12,067 nt of DNA from DASSBR01 sp035701285 (GTDB lineage Bacteria; Pseudomonadota; Gammaproteobacteria; Natronospirales; DASSBR01). This document shows, in pieces, positions 7,081-12,067 of this stretch. The notes beneath the pieces were generated by a model. The model was not told the DNA's origin, did no database searches, and saw nothing but the letters and a program-made list of their open reading frames with translations. Location: positions 1-12,067 of the forward strand of contig DASSNT010000068.1 in the NCBI GenBank assembly GCA_035701285.1, read 5' to 3'. Both the position numbers and the translations under genes were made by a program. How positions within the stretch are numbered: the stretch's first letter is position 1; every line of letters starts with the position of its first letter.

Positions 7081-7106
7081 GCCGGCCTTCCTGGCCGGCG
7101 ATTTTT
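7081..7106 (+). terminator. Intrinsic-terminator-like hairpin between bioF and bioH
   Basis: GCCGGCC (7081-7087) and GGCCGGC (7093-7099) form a perfect 7-bp stem with a 5-nt loop, followed by GATTTTTA. It sits inside the bio cluster, about 100 nt past bioF and 43 nt before bioH. It would be expected to reduce transcription of bioHCD relative to bioBF. No strong new promoter is visible between it and bioH. Confidence 0.6.
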
Positions 7107-7109
7107 ATA

Positions 7110-7143
7110 CCCTCTCCCTGTCGGGAGAGGGTTGGGGTGAGGG
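7110..7143. repeat. CCCTCTCCC-type repeat immediately upstream of bioH
   Basis: CCCTCTCCC (7110-7118) and GGGAGAGGG (7123-7131) form a 9-bp perfect hairpin with loop TGTC. The tail TTGGGGTGAGGG ends 5 nt before the bioH ATG. The GAGGGA at the end is the only SD-like sequence for bioH. A related copy lies at 7896-7976. Confidence 0.8.
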
Positions 7144-7148
7144 AATAG

Positions 7149-7988
7149 ATGTCACTTCATGTTGAAACAGCTGGTTCCGGTCCGCCACTGGTCCTCCTCC
7201 ACGGCTGGGGTCTGCACGCTGGCGTCTGGAACGAAACCATCCCGGCGCTATCACAGCACTACCGCTGCATCGCAATTGATTTGCCCGGCCACGGCGAAAG
7301 TCCTGTCGTCGAAGGCGACGTCTACGCCTGGGCCGAAGCCTGCCGCGCAGCAGCGCCGAAAGGCGCCATCTGGCTCGGCTGGTCGCTGGGCGGCATGATC
7401 GCGCTCGCCGCCGCCCTGCAGGCCCCCGCCGACATCGCCGGATTGCTGTTGGTTTCAACCACGCCGCGCTTCGTCACCGCGCCGGACTGGCCGCACGCGA
7501 TGGCGCCGGAGACGCTCTCTAAATTCGCCGCTGAGCTCAAATCCGACTGGCGCGGCACGGTGGAGGATTTCCTCGTGCTGCAAACGCTGGGCGCTGCTAC
7601 CGGCCGGGTTGCACTGCGGACGCTGCGCCAGGAGGTATTCGCACGGGGCACGCCGGAACCCGCCGGACTCACGGCAGGCGTGCGTATCCTCGAAAATATC
7701 GATTTGCGGTCGCGGCTGCCCGAGATCCAAATCCCGGCGAAGGTCATGAGCGGCCAGCGCGACCGTCTCACGCCGCCGGACGCGGGCAAGGCACTGGCCG
7801 CCGCGCTGAATGGCGAATTCGAGCTGGTGCCGCGCACGGCGCATGCACCGTTTTTGTCCGCGCCGGATGTATTCACGGAGTGGGCCCAGAAAGCACCCTC
7901 TCCTTTAGGGAGAGGGCAGGGTGAGGGAAGTGGATTGATCTCCCTCATCCCAGCCTTCTCCCGGAGGGAGAAGGGGCAAGAGTCGTAG
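7149..7988 (+). CDS. bioH: Pimeloyl-ACP methyl ester carboxylesterase with repeat-derived C-terminal tail
   Basis: BioH is an alpha/beta-hydrolase that cleaves the methyl ester of pimeloyl-ACP, ending the BioC-initiated elongation cycles. The 279-residue product has the oxyanion-region HGWG (18-21), the nucleophile elbow GWSLGG (Ser79), Asp205 (GQRDRLTP) and His232 (AHAPF). This is a complete catalytic triad at spacings like E. coli BioH (Ser82, Asp207, His235). E. coli BioH has 256 residues. Here residues 250-279 are encoded by the CCCTCTCC repeat, which replaces the end of the last helix and adds about 25 residues. ATG 7149 is preceded by the repeat-derived GAGGGA. The core is expected to fold and work; the tail is probably disordered. 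bioC starts 13 nt after its stop. Confidence 0.93.
   Translation: MSLHVETAGSGPPLVLLHGWGLHAGVWNETIPALSQHYRCIAIDLPGHGESPVVEGDVYAWAEACRAAAPKGAIWLGWSLGGMIALAAALQAPADIAGLLLVSTTPRFVTAPDWPHAMAPETLSKFAAELKSDWRGTVEDFLVLQTLGAATGRVALRTLRQEVFARGTPEPAGLTAGVRILENIDLRSRLPEIQIPAKVMSGQRDRLTPPDAGKALAAALNGEFELVPRTAHAPFLSAPDVFTEWAQKAPSPLGRGQGEGSGLISLIPAFSRREKGQES
7896..7976. repeat. Palindromic double CCCTCTCCC repeat inside the 3' end of bioH
   Basis: The left unit is CCCTCTCC (7896-7903) paired with GGAGAGGG (7909-7916), followed by CAGGGTGAGGG. The right unit is an inverted copy, with TCCCTCATCC (7941-7950) opposite GGGTGAGGGA (7919-7928) and the hairpin CCTTCTCCC/GGGAGAAGG (7954-7962/7966-7974). The whole is an imperfect palindrome related to the single copy at 7110-7143. 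It is in frame with bioH and encodes its last 30 residues up to the TAG just beyond. Confidence 0.85.
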
Positions 7989-8001
7989 CCAGGAATTATT
8001 G

Positions 8002-8880
8002 ATGTCTTCAACGAATCCTTTCCAACTCGACCGCCAGGCAGTGCGACGTTCCTTCGGCCGCGCCGCAGCGGGCTATGACGCCGTCGCGGTGCTGCAGCGC
8101 GAAGTGCAGGCGCGCCTGCTGGAACGGCTCGAACTCATCAACTTCACGCCCGCGACGATTCTCGACGCCGGTGCCGGTACCGGCACTGGTGTGCGCGTGC
8201 TGACGGAGCGTTACCCGGAGGCAGCGGTCACGGCGCTCGATGTCGCCGAGGGAATGCTCGCTGCGATCCCATCCGACAGGCCGCGCGTATGCGGCGACAT
8301 GGAGGCGCTGCCGCTTCAGGACGGCCGCTTCGACCTGGTCTGGTCGAATTTGGCGGTGCAATGGCTGGTCGATCCGGACCGCGGATTTGGCGAGCTCCGG
8401 CGCGTGCTGAACGAGCGCGGGCTGCTGCTGTTCAGTACCTTTGGGCCGGATACGCTTCGCGAACTTCGGGCTGCGTGGTCGGCCGTCGATCAGTTCAATC
8501 ACGTCAACCACTTTATCGATATGCACGACCTGGGCGATGCGCTGGTGCGCGCCGGCTTTGCCGAGCCGGTGATGGATGTCGAGCAGTTGACGCTGACCTA
8601 CGAGGACATCGGCGGCCTGCTGCGGGATCTTAAAGGGCTGGGCGCGCACAACGTCACCGCTGGCCGGCCGCGCGGCCTGACCGGCCGGGCGCGCTTGAAC
8701 GGGTTGAAGGAGGCGTACGAGCGCTGGCGGGAGGACGGCCGGCTGCCCGCGACCTGGGAAGTGGTCTACGGCATCGCCTGGGCGCCGATGGCGTTCGAAC
8801 AGGTCGCGCTCGCTCACCAGGGCGAAATTCCTCCGGACCAGTTGCGCGAATTGTTGCGGAGGAAGCGCCATGGCGCCTGA
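8002..8880 (+). CDS. bioC: Malonyl-ACP O-methyltransferase
   Basis: BioC methylates the free carboxyl of malonyl-ACP with SAM, so that the product can be elongated to pimeloyl-ACP methyl ester by the fatty acid synthase. The 292-residue protein shows the short N-terminal basic helix typical of BioC (VRRSFGRAAAGYD, 14-26). It has SAM motif I ILDAGAGTGTG (53-63), acidic strand-2 residues TALDVAEGM (77-85), motif GDMEALPL (98-105) and DLVWSNLAVQW (111-121). It is longer than E. coli BioC (251), and the C-terminal extension is intact coding sequence. ATG 8002 has AGGA 7 nt upstream; a TTG just before it is not needed. Its stop overlaps the bioD start by 11 nt. Confidence 0.95.
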   Translation: MSSTNPFQLDRQAVRRSFGRAAAGYDAVAVLQREVQARLLERLELINFTPATILDAGAGTGTGVRVLTERYPEAAVTALDVAEGMLAAIPSDRPRVCGDMEALPLQDGRFDLVWSNLAVQWLVDPDRGFGELRRVLNERGLLLFSTFGPDTLRELRAAWSAVDQFNHVNHFIDMHDLGDALVRAGFAEPVMDVEQLTLTYEDIGGLLRDLKGLGAHNVTAGRPRGLTGRARLNGLKEAYERWREDGRLPATWEVVYGIAWAPMAFEQVALAHQGEIPPDQLRELLRRKRHGA

Positions 8881-9535
8881 GCGCGGCTATTTCGTCACCG
8901 GCACCGATACCGAAATCGGCAAGACCGTTGCTTCGGCGGCATTGATCCGCGCGCTCAACCGGCGCGGCACGCGCACCGTTGGGATGAAGCCGGTTGCCAG
9001 CGGCTGCGCCGACACCGCCGGCGGGCTGCGCAACGAGGATGCACTCAGCCTGATGCGCGCGGCGGCGGTGGAATGTCCGTACGTCGACGTCAATCCGTAC
9101 GCGTTCGCGCCGCCGATCGCGCCGCATATCGCGGCGGCCGATGTCGGCGTCGTGATCGATTTCAATCGGATTCGGGAATGCCACGCGCGGCTTGCCGCCG
9201 CGGCAGACTGCGTGGTCGTCGAGGGTGTTGGCGGCTGGACGGTACCGCTGAATGCGGATCAGTCGGTGGCCGATCTCGCCGTCGCGCTGGACCTGCCGGT
9301 GGTGCTGGTGGTGGGCATGCGGCTCGGTTGCCTGAACCATGCGCTGCTGACGGCCGAATCAATGCGACACGCCGGCGTGCGTTGCGCGGGCTGGGTGGCT
9401 AACGAGCTGGATGGCTCAATGGCGCGTCTGGAAGAGAACGTCCGGACGTTGCGCGCAATGATGCCGTTTCCGATGATCGCGCGGATTCCGGTGCTGCGCG
9501 ATTTGACCGACACCCAGGTCGAGTTCCGTATCTGA
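8870..9535 (+). CDS. bioD: ATP-dependent dethiobiotin synthetase
   Basis: BioD uses ATP and CO2/bicarbonate to close the ureido ring of 7,8-diaminononanoate, giving dethiobiotin. The 221-residue protein matches the family length (about 225). It shows the P-loop GTDTEIGKT (11-19), KPVASGC (40-46, with the catalytic Lys), the EGVGGW segment (118-123) with the conserved Glu and Gly loop, and the nucleotide-site ANELD (177-181). The ATG lies inside the end of bioC and has a strong GGAGG SD 7 nt upstream within bioC, so the two are probably translationally coupled. It is the last bio gene, and bioA is absent here. A palindromic repeat begins 5 nt after its TGA and precedes a convergent gene. Confidence 0.96.
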   Translation: MAPERGYFVTGTDTEIGKTVASAALIRALNRRGTRTVGMKPVASGCADTAGGLRNEDALSLMRAAAVECPYVDVNPYAFAPPIAPHIAAADVGVVIDFNRIRECHARLAAAADCVVVEGVGGWTVPLNADQSVADLAVALDLPVVLVVGMRLGCLNHALLTAESMRHAGVRCAGWVANELDGSMARLEENVRTLRAMMPFPMIARIPVLRDLTDTQVEFRI

Positions 9536-9539
9536 TCAA

Positions 9540-9623
9540 TGCAGGCCGGCATAAGGCCGAAGGTCGTTGCCGGCAAAGCCTGCCGGGAACGCCCGCCCCG
9601 CGGCGGGCTTATCCCGGCCTACA
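9540..9623. repeat. Long imperfect palindromic element between convergent bioD and protease genes
   Basis: The two ends read inwards as TGCAGGCCGGCATAAG (plus strand) and TGTAGGCCGGGATAAG (minus strand), 14 of 16 identical. Inside are smaller inverted repeats, including GCCCGCC/GGCGGGC (9591-9597/9602-9608) and TTGCCGGCA facing TTCCCGGCA. This is the layout of a REPIN or MITE-like dispersed repeat. Between convergent genes it may also act as a bidirectional transcription stop, but no T-run follows either hairpin. Confidence 0.75.
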
Positions 9624-9637
9624 TTTAATCCTTCGCT

Positions 9638-11035
9638 TTAGCGGATTGTCGTAAAGAACACGCCGTCGTCGCGGCGCACGGTCAGCAGCAAAGTTCCCTT
9701 GAACTGCGACAGCGCGTTGCGGAACTGCGCGAGGCCTTTGATCGGGTGGCGGTTCACCGCGATGATCACGTCGCCCGAGCGCAGCCCGGCTTCGGCCGCT
9801 TCGCCGTCCGGTTCGACCGAAGTGACGACCACGCCCTGCACGCGCCCGTACAGCGGCGAACCCTGCTGGATGTCGCTGAACTTCGCGCCCAGCTCTTCGT
9901 AGTTCGAGCCACCGGCTACACTCTTGCCGCCGCCGCTGCCCAGCGTGGCATTGACCTGCATGGTCTCGCCGTCGCGCACCAGCTTGATCTGGACCTTGGT
10001 GCCCGGCCGCGTCAGCCCGATGATGTTGCGCAGTTCGTCGGAGCTGTCGATCTCGCGATCATCGACTGCGACGATCACATCGCCCTGTTTGATGCCTGCC
10101 TTGTCGGCCGCGGAGCCGTCCACCACCTTGGTGACAACCGCGCCGTGACCGGCTTTCACGCCCAGCGCATTCGCCAGTTCCGGCGTCAGCGACTGGATCA
10201 TTACTCCCAGCCGGCCGCGCTTGACCTCGCCGTACTTGATGAGCTGATTCATCACGTTCTCGGCCAGGTTGACCGGAATCGCAAAACCGATGCCGATATT
10301 GCCGCCGCTGCGCGAGTAGATCGCGGTGTTGATGCCCACGAGCTGACCGTTGAGGTTGACCAGCGCGCCGCCGGAATTGCCGGGATTGATCGAGGCGTCG
10401 GTCTGGATGAAGTTCTGATACGGCTGCTCCTCGCCGCCGCCTTCGGCCAGCACGCGGCCGAGGCCGCTGACGATGCCGTAGGTCGCGGTGTGCGACAGGC
10501 CGAACGGGTTGCCGATCGCGACGACGAAATCGCCGACGTTAAGCTGCGAGGAGTCGCCGAGCGCGATCTCGTCCAGGTTGTCCGCCTTGATCTGCACCAC
10601 GGCGATGTCGGTGAGCGGGTCCTTGCCGACGACCTTGGCTTCGAACTCGCGGCCGTCATTGAGAATCACGGTGATCTTGTCGGCGTTCTCGACGACATGG
10701 TTGTTCGTCAGGATGTAGCCCTTGTCCGCGTTGACGATTACGCCCGACCCCAGCGCATGAAACTGCCGCTCCGTTGGCTGGCGGAATTGCGGCCCGAAGA
10801 AATGACGGAAGAACGGGTCGTTCATAAACGGGTTCATCGTCCGCCGCTCAACCTTCACATGGCCGCGCGTGGAAATGTTGACGACGCTCCTGGTCGCCTG
10901 GCTGATCATCGGCGCGAGGCTCGGCATCGGCTGCGTGCCAATCATCGGAGGCGGGGCCTCGGCCTGCGCTGAGACGGGAGCGAAGATCGCGAGAGCGGCA
11001 GCCGCGAAGAAGGCGGCGAGCGCGGAATTTTTCAT
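9638..11035 (-). CDS. degQ: Do-family (DegQ/MucD-type) periplasmic serine endoprotease
   Basis: This HtrA/Do protease degrades or holds misfolded envelope proteins in the periplasm. From ATG 11035 (upstream GAGG SD) it has 465 residues, the normal family length. A signal peptide is evident (MKNS plus an Ala-rich core, cleavage likely after AQA at 25). The trypsin-like domain (about 40-265) has His113 (TNNHVVENA), Asp143 (PLTDIAVVQI) and Ser221 (INPGNSGGALVN). PDZ1 spans about 275-365 (RGRLGV) and PDZ2 about 378-455 (PDGEAAEAGLRSGDVI). The short Phe-rich loop near 68-82 is more like DegQ/MucD than DegP. The frame runs upstream to 11179, but those 48 extra codons precede the signal peptide and are not real. 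It lies behind the Hsp20 gene but is separated by a strong terminator, so it probably has its own promoter. DegQ versus MucD naming is not settled by sequence alone. Confidence 0.95.
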   Translation of the reverse strand: MKNSALAAFFAAAALAIFAPVSAQAEAPPPMIGTQPMPSLAPMISQATRSVVNISTRGHVKVERRTMNPFMNDPFFRHFFGPQFRQPTERQFHALGSGVIVNADKGYILTNNHVVENADKITVILNDGREFEAKVVGKDPLTDIAVVQIKADNLDEIALGDSSQLNVGDFVVAIGNPFGLSHTATYGIVSGLGRVLAEGGGEEQPYQNFIQTDASINPGNSGGALVNLNGQLVGINTAIYSRSGGNIGIGFAIPVNLAENVMNQLIKYGEVKRGRLGVMIQSLTPELANALGVKAGHGAVVTKVVDGSAADKAGIKQGDVIVAVDDREIDSSDELRNIIGLTRPGTKVQIKLVRDGETMQVNATLGSGGGKSVAGGSNYEELGAKFSDIQQGSPLYGRVQGVVVTSVEPDGEAAEAGLRSGDVIIAVNRHPIKGLAQFRNALSQFKGTLLLTVRRDDGVFFTTIR

Positions 11036-11076
11036 GTTGTGCCTCGTTTTGCTTTGAGAATGAGCGATGCAGAAAC

Positions 11077-11130
11077 GAAAAACCGCCACGCATCGCCGCC
11101 GGGAGAGCCCGGCGGCGATGACATGGCGGT
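11077..11130 (-). terminator. Strong intrinsic terminator of the Hsp20 gene
   Basis: An inner perfect 13-bp stem, CATCGCCGCCGGG (11091-11103) with CCCGGCGGCGATG (11108-11120), has a 4-nt loop. It is extended by an outer 7-bp stem, ACCGCCA (11082-11088) with TGGCGGT (11124-11130), across a 2/3-nt internal bulge. On the minus strand it is followed by GGTTTTTCG. This is among the clearest terminators in the window. It stops Hsp20 transcription before the protease gene. Confidence 0.85.
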
Positions 11131-11135
11131 CATTG

Positions 11136-11165
11136 TCAGGGACAGCCGCTGCGCGCGGAAGTTCC
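11136..11165 (-). promoter_or_regulatory. Possible sigma-E-like promoter motif upstream of the Do protease
   Basis: On the minus strand GGAACTT (11165-11159) matches the sigma-E -35 hallmark. TCCCTGA (11142-11136) follows after 16 bp and only loosely fits a TCTGA-type -10. Do proteases are often envelope-stress controlled, which makes this attractive. However, the predicted transcript would begin at the base of the Hsp20 terminator and have to read through it. Confidence 0.2.
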
Positions 11166-11175
11166 CGATTCCGGA

Positions 11176-11619
11176 TCAATGCTCGACATTGATCTTGCGC
11201 GGCTGCGTCCGGGCATGCTTCGGAATACTGATCTCCAGCACGCCGTTGTTGCCGCGCGCGGTGATGTTTTCCGGGTCAGCCGTGTCCGGCAGGCTGAAGC
11301 GGCGGTAGAACTGCCCGCTGATGCGCTCGACCCGGTGATAACCGTTGGACTCGCCGGTCGATTCCGAGCGGCGTTCGCCGCGGATCGTCAGCTGGCCGTT
11401 TTCCATCGTCACTTCGATGTCTTTCGGATCCACGCCCGGAAGGTCGGCGTGCATCACGAAGCGGTCGGCTTCTTCCCGGATGTCCACAGCCGGGACCCAG
11501 TCGGTGGTTACGACGCTGTCGTCGTCACTGTAGCGGCCGAGCCGGTGGTCGAACATCCGGTTGATCTCGGAGTGGAGCTGATTCATCAGGTTCCACGGTT
11601 CATATGTCGTCATTGCCAT
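11176..11619 (-). CDS. Hsp20 family small heat-shock protein
   Basis: Small heat-shock proteins are ATP-independent holdases that keep unfolding cytoplasmic proteins refoldable. The 147-residue product has an N-terminal arm (YEPWNLMNQLHSEINRMFD), an alpha-crystallin domain at about 40-135 (VPAVDIREEADRF, ADLPGVDPKDIEV, the hallmark GVLEISIPK at 128-136) and a C-terminal I-x-V anchor (KINVEH). The ATG at 11619 has AGGAG 6 nt upstream, and a second Met two codons later is too far from it. A sigma-32-like promoter lies about 45 bp upstream and a strong terminator downstream. The gene therefore looks like a single heat-inducible transcription unit. It resembles the class-A-like Hsp20 of many proteobacteria rather than IbpA/IbpB specifically. 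Confidence 0.95.
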   Translation of the reverse strand: MAMTTYEPWNLMNQLHSEINRMFDHRLGRYSDDDSVVTTDWVPAVDIREEADRFVMHADLPGVDPKDIEVTMENGQLTIRGERRSESTGESNGYHRVERISGQFYRRFSLPDTADPENITARGNNGVLEISIPKHARTQPRKINVEH

Positions 11620-11664
11620 GGGAGTCTCCTCAATAAATCAAAGTTGCCCTGTGCCCGCATATCT

Positions 11665-11688
11665 ATGGGCGCCGGCGTGGGTTTCAAG
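11665..11688 (-). promoter_or_regulatory. Sigma-32-like heat-shock promoter of the Hsp20 gene
   Basis: On the minus strand CTTGAAA (11688-11682) is a full match to the heat-shock -35. GCCCAT (11670-11665) follows with 12 bp between CTTGAA and GCCCAT, one base short of the groE spacing. A start near 11657 would give a leader of about 38 nt. Position and gene function both fit. Confidence 0.65.
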
Positions 11689-11776
11689 TCCTTTTGAAGG
11701 TTGCGCACGGCTCCGGCGTCGCACTAGATGTAGTAAAAATTTTTGTTTCGGCCAAGGCCGGCATAAAAGCGGAGAT

Positions 11777-11855
11777 GTTAATATAACTCATTGATTAATA
11801 TAAAATTAATTATTTGTTATAGTCACTTGACAGCTATACGCTGCAGGCTTATCGT
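11777..11855 (+). promoter_or_regulatory. Candidate promoter of the ribonucleotide reductase gene with AT-rich upstream element
   Basis: TTGACA (11827-11832) and TATCGT (11850-11855) are separated by 17 bp. The 45 bp upstream are almost pure A/T (ATTAATATAAAATTAAT and similar), as in an UP element. This AT island is striking in such GC-rich DNA. The -10 is only 4 of 6 to consensus, so the exact start is uncertain. Confidence 0.5.
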
Positions 11856-11866
11856 TGGCTCCTAAA

Positions 11867-11882
11867 GCACAAGATATTGTGG
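11867..11882 (+). promoter_or_regulatory. NrdR-box-like palindrome
   Basis: GCACAAGATATTGTGG closely follows the NrdR box consensus (ACACWATATATWGTGT-like), with near-perfect CACAA/TTGTG dyad symmetry. It lies just downstream of the -10, where repressor binding would block initiation. NrdR boxes usually occur in pairs about 31 bp apart; I find no convincing partner at that spacing. Confidence 0.55.
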
Positions 11883-11883
11883 T

Positions 11884-11917
11884 CGTGTATCAACAGCTTC
11901 TCCACAGCTTATACACG
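11884..11917 (+). promoter_or_regulatory. Cluster of DnaA-box-like 9-mers in the nrd leader
   Basis: Three 9-mers resemble TTATNCACA. TTCTCCACA (11898-11906, 8/9) and TTATACACG (11909-11917, 8/9) are in direct orientation 2 nt apart. TGATACACG (minus strand, 11892-11884, 7/9) is inverted. The outer two form a 7-bp inverted repeat, CGTGTAT/ATACACG. E. coli nrdAB is known to carry a similar tandem DnaA-box pair. Function here is inference. Confidence 0.45.
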
Positions 11918-11972
11918 CCTTTATTCCAACATCGACCTGAAAGATGCCAATAAAACGGAGGGCAGGTCCTTA

Positions 11973-12067
11973 ATGAAACCGGCAATGAAGTCTCAACCTA
12001 CCGCAGTCATGGAAATCCCGGTGCAGGAAGCATCCGCCGACATCTGGGACAAGAAATATCGCCTGAA
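11973..12067 (+). CDS. nrdJ: Start of a ribonucleotide reductase, probably adenosylcobalamin-dependent (class II) NrdJ
   Basis: Only the first 31 codons are present. The segment MEIPVQEASADIWDKKYRL (13-31) is like the N-terminus of proteobacterial B12-dependent ribonucleoside-diphosphate reductases, in which a DIWDxKYRLK motif precedes the catalytic barrel. Such enzymes reduce NDPs to dNDPs without oxygen. ATG 11973 is preferred because GGAGGGCAGG precedes it; an in-frame ATG at 11985 is too far from the SD. The NrdR-box-like palindrome upstream independently supports a ribonucleotide reductase. A class I NrdA cannot be fully excluded from so short a piece. No cobalamin riboswitch is recognisable in the short leader. 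Confidence 0.75.
   Translation, partial: MKPAMKSQPTAVMEIPVQEASADIWDKKYRL

Noticed and set aside
11036..11179. Upstream extension of the Do protease by 48 codons
   Set aside because: The extension runs through the Hsp20 terminator and precedes a clear signal peptide with its own GAGG SD at ATG 11035.
11755..11766. AGGCCGGCATAA, a 12-base match to one end of the 9540-9623 element
   Set aside because: Only a short end-like piece without the partner end or hairpins; it could be a remnant, but chance or a simple GC-rich coincidence is as likely.
11830..11851. A second NrdR box about 31 bp upstream of the first
   Set aside because: The sequence at the expected spacing matches only a few consensus positions and has no dyad symmetry.
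11860..11972. Cobalamin riboswitch ahead of the putative B12-dependent reductase
   Set aside because: The leader is too short and lacks a recognisable B12-box; the NrdR/DnaA-like sites explain the visible structure better.
1..12067. CRISPR arrays, tRNA/rRNA genes, transposases, phage or toxin-antitoxin genes
   Set aside because: No spaced direct-repeat array, cloverleaf sequence, or mobile-element protein is visible; every long frame that is not a shadow belongs to a known housekeeping or signalling family.

Overview
The window is high-GC, tightly packed chromosomal DNA from a proteobacterium. A gammaproteobacterium (pseudomonad/xanthomonad-like or a related environmental lineage) is most likely. 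The reasons are the comF–bioB–bioF–bioH–bioC–bioD order, the rph–rdgB pair, DUF3391-type HD-GYP and EAL proteins, and GTAGGAGCG-type palindromic repeats. I cannot name a genus. I see no phage, transposase, CRISPR, tRNA or rRNA.

Layout. Positions 1-3796 are a minus-strand gene series read from right to left: a DUF3391/HD-GYP protein, a degenerate-GGDEF/EAL protein that starts 2 nt after it, rph (RNase PH) and the first 161 codons of rdgB (inosine/xanthosine triphosphate pyrophosphatase). rdgB overlaps the rph stop in a GTGA. A perfect 8-bp hairpin between the EAL gene and rph buries the rph ribosome-binding site. After a 161-bp AT-richer gap comes comF, also on the minus strand. It is divergent from the biotin cluster.

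Positions 4672-9535 hold the plus-strand biotin cluster bioB, bioF, bioH, bioC, bioD. BioC caps malonyl-ACP by methylation so that it can enter fatty acid elongation, and BioH removes the methyl ester from pimeloyl-ACP. BioF condenses pimeloyl-ACP with alanine, BioD closes the ureido ring, and BioB inserts sulfur. bioA, needed between BioF and BioD, is not in the window. The cluster is unusually rich in palindromic repeats. A REPIN-like pair spans the bioB stop. A composite of inverted repeats, including an intrinsic-terminator-like hairpin, separates bioF from bioH. One CCCTCTCCC repeat appears to supply the bioH ribosome-binding site. A second copy has become the coding sequence for the last 30 residues of BioH. 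A further palindromic element follows bioD.

Positions 9638-11619 hold two minus-strand protein-quality-control genes: a periplasmic Do-family (DegQ/MucD-type) serine protease and an Hsp20 small heat-shock protein. The Hsp20 gene has a sigma-32-like promoter and a very strong terminator. The 353-bp gap to the right carries this promoter and, facing the other way, a candidate promoter with an NrdR-box-like palindrome and a cluster of DnaA-box-like 9-mers. These lie in front of the truncated start of a ribonucleotide reductase gene, probably the B12-dependent nrdJ.

No wholly new multi-gene system is visible. The points most worth checking are regulatory or evolutionary: the rph SD hairpin, the nrdJ control region, the repeat-built ends of bioH and bioF, and an HD-GYP protein whose metal-binding HD histidine is replaced by Phe.
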